A DNA stretch of 64,000 nt. Source: Streptomyces sp. NBC_00425 (lineage in GTDB: Bacteria; Actinomycetota; Actinomycetes; Streptomycetales; Streptomycetaceae). The number at the start of each line of letters is the position of its first letter. Position 1 is the stretch's first letter. The stretch is taken from positions 6,076,001-6,140,000 of the forward strand of contig NZ_CP107928.1 of assembly GCF_036030735.1 (NCBI RefSeq), read 5' to 3'. The position numbers and the translations under genes are program-made. Below, one piece after another: positions 25,430 to 33,916 of this stretch. The notes below the pieces were generated by a model, which was not told where the DNA came from, ran no database searches, and worked only from the letters and a program-made list of their open reading frames with translations.

Positions 25430-26023
25430 ATGGCACCGCGCATTCTGCTGGCCCGGCACGGGCAGACGGAGTGGTCGCTGTCCGGCAAGCACACCGGCAG
25501 GACCGACGTGCCCCTCCTGGAGGAGGGCCGCCGGGGCGCCGAGCTGCTGGGGGAGCGGCTGCACCGGCCGCCCTTCGACGGCCTCGCCGGCGCCGAGATA
25601 CGCACCAGCCCGCTGGTCCGCGCGCGGGAGACGTGCGCACTCGCCGGCTTCGGGGAGCGGGCCGAGGTCTGGGACACCCTGATGGAGTGGCACTACGGCG
25701 CCTACGAGGGGATGACCCCCGCGCAGATCCAGGCCGTCCGGCCCGGGTGGCTCATCTGGCGCGACGGCGTCCCCGAGGGGGAGACCCTGGACGAGGTGAC
25801 GGCCCGCGCGGACGAGGTCGTCGCCTGGGCCCGCTCGGCCGACCGGGACGTGCTGGTCTTCGCCCACGGGCACATCCTCCGTTCCATCGGGGCACGCTGG
25901 CTGGGTCTGCCGCTGGACTTCGCGGCGCGGATCCGTCTGAACCCGACGTCGGTGTCGGTCCTGGGCTGGGCCTACGGCGAGCCGGCGATCGAGAGCTGGA
26001 ACGACCTCGGTCACCTCGTCTGA
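25430..26023 (+). CDS. histidine phosphatase family protein (phosphoglycerate mutase-like)
   Basis: 197 residues from ATG 25430 with GGAAAGG before it. The phosphoenzyme motif [10 protein letters not shown] is at the very N-terminus (His10), followed by [10 protein letters not shown] (Arg), Glu in [10 protein letters not shown], and VFAHGHILR with the second catalytic His. All four active-site elements are present, so it should be an active phosphatase. Members act on sugar phosphates, phosphoproteins or phosphohistidine, so the substrate is open. It faces the XRE/TPR regulator tail to tail. Confidence 0.88.
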   Translation: MAPRILLARHGQTEWSLSGKHTGRTDVPLLEEGRRGAELLGERLHRPPFDGLAGAEIRTSPLVRARETCALAGFGERAEVWDTLMEWHYGAYEGMTPAQIQAVRPGWLIWRDGVPEGETLDEVTARADEVVAWARSADRDVLVFAHGHILRSIGARWLGLPLDFAARIRLNPTSVSVLGWAYGEPAIESWNDLGHLV

Positions 26024-26129
26024 CCACGGGCGCGGACCACAGCGCGCAAAGGCGGGCCCGGGGGCGGCGCGGACCGGGGCCGCACGGGGCGGGGACACGC
26101 GGCCGGGACGGGGCCCGGGGAGACGCGGC

Positions 26130-27590
26130 TCACACCTTCCGCGGCGTCGAGGCGTGCCGCTCCAGGAACGCGGAGACACCGCCCGCCCTCCGGTGCGGCA
26201 GCAACACCCGCGCCGTCCCCGCCAGCATGGTCTGGATCCGTGACGACTGGACCTGGTCCAGCAGATCCAGGACCCGCAGTCCGGCCACCGCGGCCTCGTC
26301 GGGACGCCCCCCGCGCGCGAGGTCGTCCGCCAGCTCGGCCGTGTACAGGGCGATGTTCCGGGTGAAGTGCGGGTCCTGGAGGTCCGCGGCCCGTCTCGCG
26401 TGCCGGGCCGCGCGCGGCCAGTCGCCGAGCGCCGACCAGCACTGCGCGGTGAGCCCCTCCAGCTCGGCCTCGCCGTAGAAGCTCATCCACTCGGGGTCGT
26501 GGTCGCAGCGGCCGCGGTCGTAGAGGGCCTGTGCGCGGACGAGGGCCTGCTCGCAGCCGGTCCGGTCGGCGAGCCCCGCCCAGCCGCCCGCCTCGCGCAG
26601 CGCCAGCAGCGACATCAGCCGGGGCGAGCCCAGCGGGCGGGCGACGCGCTGGGCGGCCTGGGCGGCGCGGACGGCCTCGCGGGGGCGGCCCGCGTCCCGC
26701 GCGAGGAACGCCGTGTTGCAGAAGGCGTGCGCCTCCAGCGCGTCGTCCCCGGTCACCCGGGCGGTCGCCAGGGCCTCGGCGTAGTGCGAGCGCGCGTCGT
26801 CGAACCGGCCCGAGTCGTGCGCCAGCCAGCCCACCGAGATGGCGAGCTCCCCGGCGCCCGAGTGGAGCCGGTCGGCCGTCGTCTGACGGGTGGTCCCGGC
26901 GTCCAGCAGCGCGAAGGCGGCGCGCAGCGGAGCGGCCGCGCGCCGGTAGAGGCCGTCGGCCCCGTGCCGGTCGTCCAGCAGCCGGATTCTGCGGACCGCT
27001 TCTTCGAGTGCGCCCGCCTCGCTCGATCCCGCGCGCCGGCTCCGGCGGGCCGCCGCCGAAGCGCCGTGGGCGAGGACGAAGGGGCCCAGCGTGGCGGCGG
27101 CCATGGTGGCGCCTCCGCCGGTCATGAATGCGCGACGCAGCACGTCGCTCTCCTCGTGGTCGTGGTGCATGTCGTACGGGTCCTGCTTGTCATACGGTTC
27201 GTGCGCCCGGCGCGTCTCATCCGTGTGCCGCTCGTCACCGGTGGCGCGCGCCGGTTCCGCGGGGTGAGCGCGGGGGGCGTCCTCGGTGCCGCGCGCCCCT
27301 CGGCCGCGAACGGACGAGCGGGGCGCGAACCCCAGATCGGCGAGTGTGCGGCCGGGGAACATGTGCAGGAACACCCGCTCGTAGGCGTAGTTGGGGCAGC
27401 GGATCTCGCCCGCCTCGACCCGCCCGATGTAGCGCGCGTCACAGCTGACCCGCTCGCCGATCTCGCGCGCTGCCCGCCGTACGAGCGCGGCGAACTCGGC
27501 CGGCGAGCGCTGTCCGCGCAGCTGCCGGAAGACGGAGTTGGGCCGTGCCGGCCGGTCGGGCCGAGCTGGGGTCACCGTTGACGACGCCAT
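26130..27590 (-). CDS. XRE-type DNA-binding/TPR regulator (NsdA-like)
   Basis: 486 residues from ATG 27590 (GAGAGG upstream). The N-terminus (about 15-85) resembles a helix-turn-helix domain (AREIGERVSCDARYIGRVEAG). A linker rich in His, Asp and Arg follows, then RRAFMTGGGATMAAATLGPFVLA (hydrophobic stretch near 150-175, split in this note). The C-terminal two thirds are helical repeats of the TPR type (HYAEALATARVTGDDALEA and similar). This plan matches streptomycete regulators such as NsdA, which restrains sporulation and antibiotic production. Direct assignment to NsdA is not made, because several paralogues of this design exist per genome. Confidence 0.7.
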   Translation of the reverse strand: MASSTVTPARPDRPARPNSVFRQLRGQRSPAEFAALVRRAAREIGERVSCDARYIGRVEAGEIRCPNYAYERVFLHMFPGRTLADLGFAPRSSVRGRGARGTEDAPRAHPAEPARATGDERHTDETRRAHEPYDKQDPYDMHHDHEESDVLRRAFMTGGGATMAAATLGPFVLAHGASAAARRSRRAGSSEAGALEEAVRRIRLLDDRHGADGLYRRAAAPLRAAFALLDAGTTRQTTADRLHSGAGELAISVGWLAHDSGRFDDARSHYAEALATARVTGDDALEAHAFCNTAFLARDAGRPREAVRAAQAAQRVARPLGSPRLMSLLALREAGGWAGLADRTGCEQALVRAQALYDRGRCDHDPEWMSFYGEAELEGLTAQCWSALGDWPRAARHARRAADLQDPHFTRNIALYTAELADDLARGGRPDEAAVAGLRVLDLLDQVQSSRIQTMLAGTARVLLPHRRAGGVSAFLERHASTPRKV

Positions 27591-27846
27591 GGCCGGGTCC
27601 TCTCGTGCGAACCGTCGAACCATGCCGGACCAGGGGTGAGTTGTCCGAGTGGCACCCTTGTTCCCGGCGGGCAAGAACGTACCTGCTGTGGTCGGGCCGC
27701 CATGCGGTGTTTGGCTGCAAAACGGATATCTCATCCGCGATCTGCCATGAACTGCCATCCTTTGCGGCGGACTTCCGCCGTAGCCCTTGACGCCGTGACG
27801 CGTTGAGCCTTGTGGACTGCAGGCGGGCTGTGCGGTGGAGGCCGGA

Positions 27847-28236
27847 ATGGAGACCAGTCAGAGCAACGATCGTCGTATGCCGTCGGTGGCGGCGTGCGAC
27901 CTGGTGACGGTGGGGACCCGGCAGGGGTTGGAGGCGGTGGACATCCTGCGGCGCGGGTCGTCCCGGGACGGGGTGGGTCCCGTTCTGCACGACGACGGCG
28001 GCGACACCCTCGGCTTCGTGGTGCCGCCCGGCACAGCGGCGGCGTGGGACGTGCCGGGCAGCGTCTGCACCAGAACCGGCGAACGGGGACTGAGACCCGC
28101 CCCCGAGCCGCCCGTCGAGGGCTCGGACTGGCTGGTGCCTCCCGGCGAGGCGGACCTCGCGACCGATCCGGCGGTGCTGCGCCGGGCGTTGGGCGAGGCG
28201 GCCCGGCTGATCGAGGCGGCGGACAGCTGCCGCTAG
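27847..28236 (+). CDS. small hypothetical protein
   Basis: 129 residues from ATG 27847, which has GGAGG ten bases before it. No signal peptide or membrane helix. Phrases such as CDLVTVGTRQGLEAVDIL and VLHDDGGDTLGFVVPPGTAAAW are common in streptomycete hypothetical proteins with no known function. Near the C-terminus LRRALGEAARLIEAAD is helical. The upstream region (27591-27846) is comparatively AT-rich and has a CTGCCAT direct repeat, so promoters for both neighbours probably lie there. Confidence 0.6.
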   Translation: METSQSNDRRMPSVAACDLVTVGTRQGLEAVDILRRGSSRDGVGPVLHDDGGDTLGFVVPPGTAAAWDVPGSVCTRTGERGLRPAPEPPVEGSDWLVPPGEADLATDPAVLRRALGEAARLIEAADSCR

Positions 28237-28335
28237 GCCGGGTCCGACCCGGGGCGGGAACCCGGCCCGGGCCCGTGGTCGGCCCACCGGGCGCCGGGCG
28301 CGCGGCGAGCCGTCGGGGCCTGCGAAAATGCTGTC

Positions 28336-29202
28336 ATGGGAAAGCCCAGGAACACCCGGCGCGAGCGGGACGCCGACGCCGTCGTCGAGCCCGTCGACGG
28401 CGGACTCGCGCAACTCGTACCGGACCGGGACCGGGCGCGGGCCTGGACGCTGCTCATCGACGGCGCCCCCCAGTCGCACGTCGACCTCGACGATCCCGGG
28501 TACCTCTCCTTCGAGTACCAGCGGCGCCTCGGACACGTCATCGACCTCGCCGCCCCGGCCGGCAAGCCCCTGCACGCCGTGCACCTCGGCGGTGGCGCGT
28601 TCACCCTCGCCCGGTACGTCGCAGCCACCCGCCCCCGCTCCACCCAGCAGGTCGTCGAACGCGACGCCGCCCTCGTCCGACTGGTGCGCCGGGAACTGCC
28701 GTTGGACCCGGGTGCGCGCATCAGGGTCAGGTCCCTCGACGCGCGCGAAGGTCTGGCCAAGGTGCCGGACGGATGGGCCGATCTCGTCGTGGCCGATGTG
28801 TTCAGCGGCGCCAGGACCCCCGCCCACCTCACCTCGACCGAGTTCCTCGACGAGGTCCGCAGGGCGCTGAGGCCGGGCGGGGTCTACGCCGCCAACCTGG
28901 CCGACGGCCCGCCGCTCGCGCATCTGCGCGGGCAGATCGCCACCGCCGCCGCCCGGTTCCCCGAACTCGCGCTGGTCGCCGACCCGACCGTGCTGCGGCG
29001 CAAGCGGTTCGGCAACGCCGTGCTCGTCGCCTCCGACCTGCCGCTGCCGATCGCCGAACTGACCCGCCGGGCCGCCTCCGATCCGCACCCCGGCAGGGTC
29101 GAGCACGGCCGGGCGCTGACCGACTTCACCGGAGGCGCGGTGGCCGTGGTGGACGCGTCGGCGGTGGCCTCGCCCGCGCCGCCGCCGTCGGTGTTCCGCT
29201 GA
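28336..29202 (+). CDS. spermidine synthase-like (PABS-fold) SAM-dependent protein
   Basis: 288 residues. The central Rossmann part shows HAVHLGGGAFTLARYVA (motif I, about 76-92), VVERDAALV (motif II Asp/Glu), and DLVVADVFSGARTP (where putrescine aminopropyltransferases have the key Asp). An EYQRRLGHVIDL phrase before it fits the spermidine synthase N-terminal region. In actinomycetes most such proteins are not true spermidine synthases, and the aminopropyl acceptor residues cannot be confirmed here. The ATG has no Shine-Dalgarno site; GAAAAT seven bases upstream suggests a leaderless transcript. Confidence 0.75.
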   Translation: MGKPRNTRRERDADAVVEPVDGGLAQLVPDRDRARAWTLLIDGAPQSHVDLDDPGYLSFEYQRRLGHVIDLAAPAGKPLHAVHLGGGAFTLARYVAATRPRSTQQVVERDAALVRLVRRELPLDPGARIRVRSLDAREGLAKVPDGWADLVVADVFSGARTPAHLTSTEFLDEVRRALRPGGVYAANLADGPPLAHLRGQIATAAARFPELALVADPTVLRRKRFGNAVLVASDLPLPIAELTRRAASDPHPGRVEHGRALTDFTGGAVAVVDASAVASPAPPPSVFR

Positions 29203-29275
29203 CGCGTTCGGCCTCGCGCAGCGGGCGATCGGTCACGCGTCCGTTCCGGCGTCCGCTCCGGGCCTCGTTCCCGCG

Positions 29276-29827
29276 TCAGTACGTCCCCACCTCCACCCGG
29301 GGCGGACGGTCGTGCCAGGTGCAGAACACCGACACCCGGTCCGCGCCGGAGCTGAACTCCACCCGGATCCACGACTCGGTCTTCCACACCTGCACCGACC
29401 AGGCCGCGCCCGGGGTGGCCGAGACCAGCGTCGCCGAGGTCTTCCCGAGGTCGAAGACGACCCGCCCGCCGTCGGTGTCGTAGCTCCGGACGCTGCTCCG
29501 CGTCGTGCCGGAGGCGCCGGGGCCGCTCGGAGAGGGGCTGCCGGCCGTCGCCGTGTCCGACGGGGCGGGCGCGACGGGCGTGGTGCGGCCGGGCCCGCGG
29601 GACGCACCGGCCGAAGGACCGGCCGACGGTCCGGGACCGCTCGCGGACGCGGCCGGCGGCTTCGGCTCCCGCACGGCAGCGTCGGCCACCAGCGGCAGGG
29701 CGCGCGGCGGGTCGTAGGCCGTGCCCGCCATCACCGCGTGGACGCCCCACCACGACAGCGTGACCGCCGCGCCCGTGGCGAGCGACCAGGCCAGTACGTG
29801 TACGAGTCCTCTGCGCATCGCCGCCAT
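29276..29827 (-). CDS. membrane-anchored/secreted hypothetical protein
   Basis: 183 residues. One N-terminal hydrophobic segment (about 8-33, LAWSLATGAAVTLSWWGVHAVM) is followed by a Pro/Ser/Gly/Ala-rich linker (about 55-105). A small beta-type domain follows (about 110-183) with GRVVFDLGKTSATLVSATPG and VQVWKTESWIRVEF, which probably lies outside the membrane. There is one cysteine in the domain (VFCTWHD). I do not recognise a family. It is divergent from the two-component genes that begin at 29960 and may share their control. Confidence 0.6.
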   Translation of the reverse strand: MAAMRRGLVHVLAWSLATGAAVTLSWWGVHAVMAGTAYDPPRALPLVADAAVREPKPPAASASGPGPSAGPSAGASRGPGRTTPVAPAPSDTATAGSPSPSGPGASGTTRSSVRSYDTDGGRVVFDLGKTSATLVSATPGAAWSVQVWKTESWIRVEFSSGADRVSVFCTWHDRPPRVEVGTY

Positions 29828-29959
29828 CTTGCCCCACGCGCCTCACCCGTGTCCCCGGTCGTACCGTCCGCGGAGCCCGGCGGCCCACCGGTTCTCCACA
29901 GACGCCGAGTTGTCCACAGGCCCGATCGACGCCCGCCCGCATGGCGTAGGTTGCGGCGC

Positions 29960-30679
29960 ATGGCAAGTGTGCTCGTGGTCGAGGACGACCAGTTCGTACG
30001 CTCGGCGCTCATCCGGCATCTGACCGACGCCGCGCACACGGTGCGCAGCGTGGGCACGGCGCTGGAGGCGCTGCGCGAGGTCGCCCACTTCTCCTTCGAC
30101 GTGGTCGTCCTCGACCTCGGGCTGCCCGATCTGGACGGCTCCGAAGCCCTGAAGATGCTGCGCGGGATCACGGACGTGCCGGTCATCATCGCCACCGCGC
30201 GCGACGACGAGTCGGAGATCGTCCGGCTCCTCAACGCGGGTGCGGACGACTACCTGACCAAGCCGTTCTCGGTGGAGCACCTGTCGGCCCGGATGGCGGC
30301 CGTGCTGCGCCGCTCCCGCACCGGCGCAGGGGAGGCGGCGCCGTCCGCCGTCCTGCGGGTCGGCGGGCTGACCGTGGACCCGCTGCGCCGTCAGGCCGAG
30401 CTGGACGGCGTGCGGCTCGACCTGACCCGCCGCGAGTTCGACCTGCTGGCGTTCCTGGCCGGCCGGCCCGGCGTCGTGGTGGCGCGCCGGGAGCTGCTCG
30501 CCGAGGTGTGGCAGCAGGCCTACGGCGACGACCAGACCATCGACGTCCATCTGTCCTGGCTGCGGCGCAAGCTGGGCGAGACGGCGGCGCGGCCGCGCTA
30601 TCTGCACACGCTGCGGGGCGTCGGCGTGAAGCTGGAGCCCCCCGTCTGCGGCCCCGGCCGATCGGAGCCGCCGCGATGA
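29960..30679 (+). CDS. OmpR-family response regulator
   Basis: 239 residues. Receiver domain (1-115): acidic pocket VEDD, phosphorylation Asp in VVLDLGLPDLDG (Asp52 region), Thr in IIATARDD, Lys in DDYLTKPF. The OmpR winged helix (about 130-225) shows LTRREFDLLAFLAGRPG and the recognition helix TIDVHLSWLRRKLGE, then YLHTLRGVGVKL. The ATG lies 9 bases after a TAGGTT hexamer and has no Shine-Dalgarno site, so the transcript is probably leaderless. The stop overlaps the sensor kinase start (ATGA). Confidence 0.9.
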   Translation: MASVLVVEDDQFVRSALIRHLTDAAHTVRSVGTALEALREVAHFSFDVVVLDLGLPDLDGSEALKMLRGITDVPVIIATARDDESEIVRLLNAGADDYLTKPFSVEHLSARMAAVLRRSRTGAGEAAPSAVLRVGGLTVDPLRRQAELDGVRLDLTRREFDLLAFLAGRPGVVVARRELLAEVWQQAYGDDQTIDVHLSWLRRKLGETAARPRYLHTLRGVGVKLEPPVCGPGRSEPPR

Positions 30680-32046
30680 GGTGGGCCCTGGTCAAGGTGT
30701 GTCTGGCGGTCACCACGATGGTCGTGATCGCCTTCGCGGTCCCGCTGGGGCTCGTCGTCGAGGAGATGGCCCGGGACCGGGCGTTCTCCAACGCGGAGCG
30801 GGTGGCCGCGGTCGTCGTCCCGGCGCTGTCCATCACCACCGACCGCGATCAGCTGGAGCGGGTGGTGGCCGCGGCGGGCTCCGACGACGGGATGGCGGTG
30901 CACCTGCCGGCGGGCGAGGGCCGCGCCGCCGTCGACCTCGGCCGACAGCGCGCGGACGCCGCCGACGTCGCGGCGGTGCGGAAGCTCGGCCGGGCGTCCA
31001 TGGCGGAGGTCCCCGGCGGTTCCGTGCTGCTCCAGCCGGTCGCGCTGAGCCTGGGTACCGCGGTGATCGAGGTGTACGTCCCCGAGTCCGAGGTGAGCCA
31101 CGGGGTCGCCACGGCCTGGGCGGTGCTGGCGGCGGTCGGGGCCGCGCTGGTCGTCGGGTCGGTCGCGGTCGCGGACCGGCTGGGCGTGCGGATGGTGCAG
31201 CCGGCCAGGCGGCTGGTCGAGGGGGCGCGCGAGCTGGGGGAGGGGAAGCTGGGGGCGAGGGTGCCGGAGGAGGGGCCGAGCGAACTGCGCCTGGCCGCCG
31301 TGGCGTTCAACTCGATGGCCGATCAGGTCGTCGGACTGCTGGCGAACGAGAGGGAGTTGGCGGCGGACCTGTCCCACCGTCTGCGGACCCCGTTGACGGT
31401 GCTCCGGCTCAACGCGGCCTCCCTCGGCGACTCCCCGGCCGCCGAGCAGACCCGCACGGCCGTCGCCCAGCTGGAACGCGAGGTGGACACCATCATCCGC
31501 ACCGCGCGGGAGGCCAAGCCGCAGACGGCGGCCGCAGGTCCCGGCGCGGGCTGCGACGCGGCGGAGGTGGTCCGGGAACGGATGGAGTTCTGGTCGGCGC
31601 TCGCGGAGGACGAGGGCCGCAAGGTGCGCACCGCCGGCGTCGACCGTCCGGTCCGCATCCCCGTGGCCCGCGCCGACCTCGCGGCCGCCCTCGACGCGCT
31701 CCTCGGCAACGTCTTCCGCCACACCCCGGAGGGCACCGCCTTCGCCGTCGACGTCCACAACGCCGAGGACGCGGTGATCGTCCTGGTCTCCGACGCCGGC
31801 CCGGGCATCCCCGACCCCGTCACGGCGATGGCCCGCGGCCGGGGGTCAGGGACCGCCGGCTCCACCGGTCTCGGCCTGGACATCGTCCGCCGGCTCGCCG
31901 AGTCCACGGGCGGCGACGTCCGCATCGGCGCCTCGGTGCTGGGCGGCACGGAGGTCCGCCTCTGGCTCCAGCTGACCGACCGCAGGCCGGCCCGCACCGG
32001 CCACCGTGGCACGGTCCGCAGACGGAGACGGACGGCGCTCCGGTGA
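30676..32046 (+). CDS. membrane sensor histidine kinase
   Basis: 456 residues, coupled to the response regulator by a 4-base overlap. Topology: membrane helix (about 8-28), extracytoplasmic sensor (about 29-140), second helix (about 145-165), HAMP-like linker with VQPARRLVEGARELGEGKLG, dimerisation domain with the phosphorylated His in ELAADLSHRLRTPL, and ATPase domain with N-box LLGNVFRHTP, G1 DAGPGIP and G2 STGLGLDIVRRLA. The signal is unknown. A chitinase gene follows 212 bases downstream and is a natural candidate target, by position only. Confidence 0.9.
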   Translation: MRWALVKVCLAVTTMVVIAFAVPLGLVVEEMARDRAFSNAERVAAVVVPALSITTDRDQLERVVAAAGSDDGMAVHLPAGEGRAAVDLGRQRADAADVAAVRKLGRASMAEVPGGSVLLQPVALSLGTAVIEVYVPESEVSHGVATAWAVLAAVGAALVVGSVAVADRLGVRMVQPARRLVEGARELGEGKLGARVPEEGPSELRLAAVAFNSMADQVVGLLANERELAADLSHRLRTPLTVLRLNAASLGDSPAAEQTRTAVAQLEREVDTIIRTAREAKPQTAAAGPGAGCDAAEVVRERMEFWSALAEDEGRKVRTAGVDRPVRIPVARADLAAALDALLGNVFRHTPEGTAFAVDVHNAEDAVIVLVSDAGPGIPDPVTAMARGRGSGTAGSTGLGLDIVRRLAESTGGDVRIGASVLGGTEVRLWLQLTDRRPARTGHRGTVRRRRRTALR

Positions 32047-32088
32047 CGACGGCCGCCGTTGTGGCCCGCCTGCCGGGAACAGCCGGAT

Positions 32089-32099
32089 TGGTCTCGACC
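32089..32099. promoter_or_regulatory. candidate DasR-like operator upstream of the GH18 chitinase gene
   Basis: TGGTCTCGACC differs by one base from the palindromic core TGGTCTAGACC seen before the AA10 gene at 3567-3577. It lies about 160 bases before the chitinase start. The rest of 32047-32257 is AT-rich around 32098-32140 and probably holds the promoter. Confidence 0.55.
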
Positions 32100-32257
32100 T
32101 TTAACCCGTTCCGATGCCTTCCTTAAGCGCGTCCTAAGATCGGCGACCCCTGTCCCCATCAGGCGTTTTGTCCGGTTCCGCATCGCTAGCGTGCTGCCGC
32201 ACCCCGCACTCGCACCCCGCCCCCGGGACCCCCGTGAGCAGTGAAGGCAGGCACGTC

Positions 32258-33745
32258 ATGAGCACGCATCGGCGCAGGATCGGCAGCAGGAGCAAGGTGA
32301 TCGGCGGTGTCGTCGCCGCGGCGGTCGTCGGGGGCGGGGTCGTCCTCGTCACCGGTACCGCGCAGGCCGCCGGGGTCGGCGCCGCGTACACCAGGACCAG
32401 CGAGTGGTCGACGGGCTACACCGCGCAGTACGTCGTGACGAACAACAGCCCACAGGCCGAGAAGGAATGGAAGCTGGAGTTCGACCTGCCGGCCGGGGCG
32501 AAGCTGAGTTCCCTGTGGAACGGGGAGGCCGCTGTCGGCGGACGTCACGTCACCGTGTCACCGCCGCGCTGGGACACCGACGGACTCGCCGCCGGAGAGT
32601 CCGTCACCGTCGGCTTCGTCGTCAACGGCAGCGGCGATCCCGGCGGTTGTCTCGTGGACGGGGCCACGTGCTCCGCCGACGACGGCGCCACCCCCCGGCC
32701 GAGCGGACGGCCGACCGGGTCCGCCGGCCCCACGGCGACCCCGAGCAGCCCCGGCACCGGCTCCGGCCCCACGCCCGGCACGTCCGGCTCCTCCTCGCCG
32801 AGCCCGAGCGGCAGCACCGGCACCGGAACGGACACCGGCACCGGCACACCCTCCGCGGCCGGGTTCGCCCCCTACGTCGACACCTCCCTCTACCCCGCCT
32901 TCGACCTGCTCGCGAACGCGGACGCGACGGGCGTGAAGGACTACAACCTGGCGTTCGTCACCGACGGCGGCGGCTGCACGCCCAAGTGGGGCGGGGTGAC
33001 CGACCTCGCGAGCGATGCCGTCGCCGCGCAGATCGGGGCGCTGCGGGCCAAGGGCGGTGACGTGCGGGTCTCCTTCGGCGGCGCCGCCGGCTCCGAGCTG
33101 GCGACGACGTGCACGTCCGCCACGGCGCTGGCCGCCGCGTACGCCAAGGCGGTGGACGCGTACCGGCTCACCAAGGTCGACTTCGACGTAGAGGGCGGCG
33201 CACTGCCGAACACGGCGGCCAACACCCGCCGCGCCCGGGCCATCGCCCAGCTGCAGCGCGAGCACCCGGGCCTCGACGTGTCGTTCACCCTCCCCGTCAT
33301 GCCCGAGGGACTGACCCAGGACGGCGTGAACCTGCTGGCCGCCGCCAAGTCCGACGGCGTGCGGATCGCCGCCGTCAACATCATGGCGATGGACTACGGC
33401 CCGGCCTACAGCGGCGACATGGGGACCTACGCCGAGCAGGCCGCCACCGCCACCCAGGCACAGATCAAGAGCGTCCTCGCGCTGAGCGACAGCGTGGCCT
33501 GGAAGACGGTCGCGGTCACTCCCATGATCGGCGTCAACGACGTGGCCTCCGAGGTGTTCACCGTGCAGGACGCCACCCAGCTCGTCGCCTTTGCCAAGGC
33601 CAGGGGGCTCGGCTGGCTGTCCATGTGGTCGGCGACGCGGGACCGGCAGTGCCCCGGCGGAGCCAAGAACTCCGCGGACGCCACCTGCAGCTCCGTCCTC
33701 CAGACGGGCTCCGCGTTCTCCAAGGCGTTCGCCGCCTACAACTAG
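32258..33745 (+). CDS. secreted GH18 chitinase with N-terminal CBM2-like module
   Basis: 495 residues from ATG 32258 (GAAGGCAGG upstream). Signal peptide about 1-37 (RRRIG start, Val/Ala/Gly-rich core, AQA then cleavage). Carbohydrate module about 40-145, of family 2 type with conserved Trp residues (SEWSTGYTAQYVV, EKEWKLEFDLP, SLWNG). A Ser/Thr/Gly/Pro linker (about 150-205) joins it to the GH18 barrel (about 208-495), whose catalytic motif is KVDFDVEGG with the acid Glu, and whose barrel end carries GLGWLSMWSATRD. It lacks the insertion domain of family A chitinases, so it resembles the compact subgroup with processive or exo action uncertain. Confidence 0.88.
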   Translation: MSTHRRRIGSRSKVIGGVVAAAVVGGGVVLVTGTAQAAGVGAAYTRTSEWSTGYTAQYVVTNNSPQAEKEWKLEFDLPAGAKLSSLWNGEAAVGGRHVTVSPPRWDTDGLAAGESVTVGFVVNGSGDPGGCLVDGATCSADDGATPRPSGRPTGSAGPTATPSSPGTGSGPTPGTSGSSSPSPSGSTGTGTDTGTGTPSAAGFAPYVDTSLYPAFDLLANADATGVKDYNLAFVTDGGGCTPKWGGVTDLASDAVAAQIGALRAKGGDVRVSFGGAAGSELATTCTSATALAAAYAKAVDAYRLTKVDFDVEGGALPNTAANTRRARAIAQLQREHPGLDVSFTLPVMPEGLTQDGVNLLAAAKSDGVRIAAVNIMAMDYGPAYSGDMGTYAEQAATATQAQIKSVLALSDSVAWKTVAVTPMIGVNDVASEVFTVQDATQLVAFAKARGLGWLSMWSATRDRQCPGGAKNSADATCSSVLQTGSAFSKAFAAYN

Positions 33746-33768
33746 CACGCCGCCGCCCGGCACGCAGA

Positions 33769-33802
33769 GGGCGCGGCACGCTCCCCACGGCGTGCCGCGC
33801 CC
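33769..33802. terminator. terminator hairpin after the chitinase gene
   Basis: GGGCGCGGCACGC (33769-33781) pairs perfectly with GCGTGCCGCGCCC (33790-33802), 8-base loop. It lies 24 bases after the chitinase stop and downstream of the convergent bglC gene, so it may serve both. Confidence 0.8.
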
Positions 33803-33860
33803 CTCCCCCCTGCCCCCCCCGGGTCAGGCGGTCTGTGCGGTCGAACTGCCGCGACCACCG

Positions 33861-33916
33861 TCAGGCGGTGTCGGCCACCGTCAGGCGGTGTCGGCCACCG
33901 TCAGGCGGTGTCGGCC
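33861..33916. repeat. 20-bp tandem repeat at the bglC stop codon
   Basis: TCAGGCGGTGTCGGCCACCG occurs at 33861-33880 and 33881-33900, and its first 16 bases recur at 33901-33916 as the last codons and stop of bglC on the other strand. The tail of the gene has thus been duplicated twice downstream of itself. Confidence 0.8.

Noticed and set aside
33823..33916. CRISPR-like array
   Set aside because: The repeats are directly adjacent 20-mers without spacers and no cas genes are present; the Fe-S nuclease at 23-24 kb resembles Cas4 only in its active site and cluster ligands.
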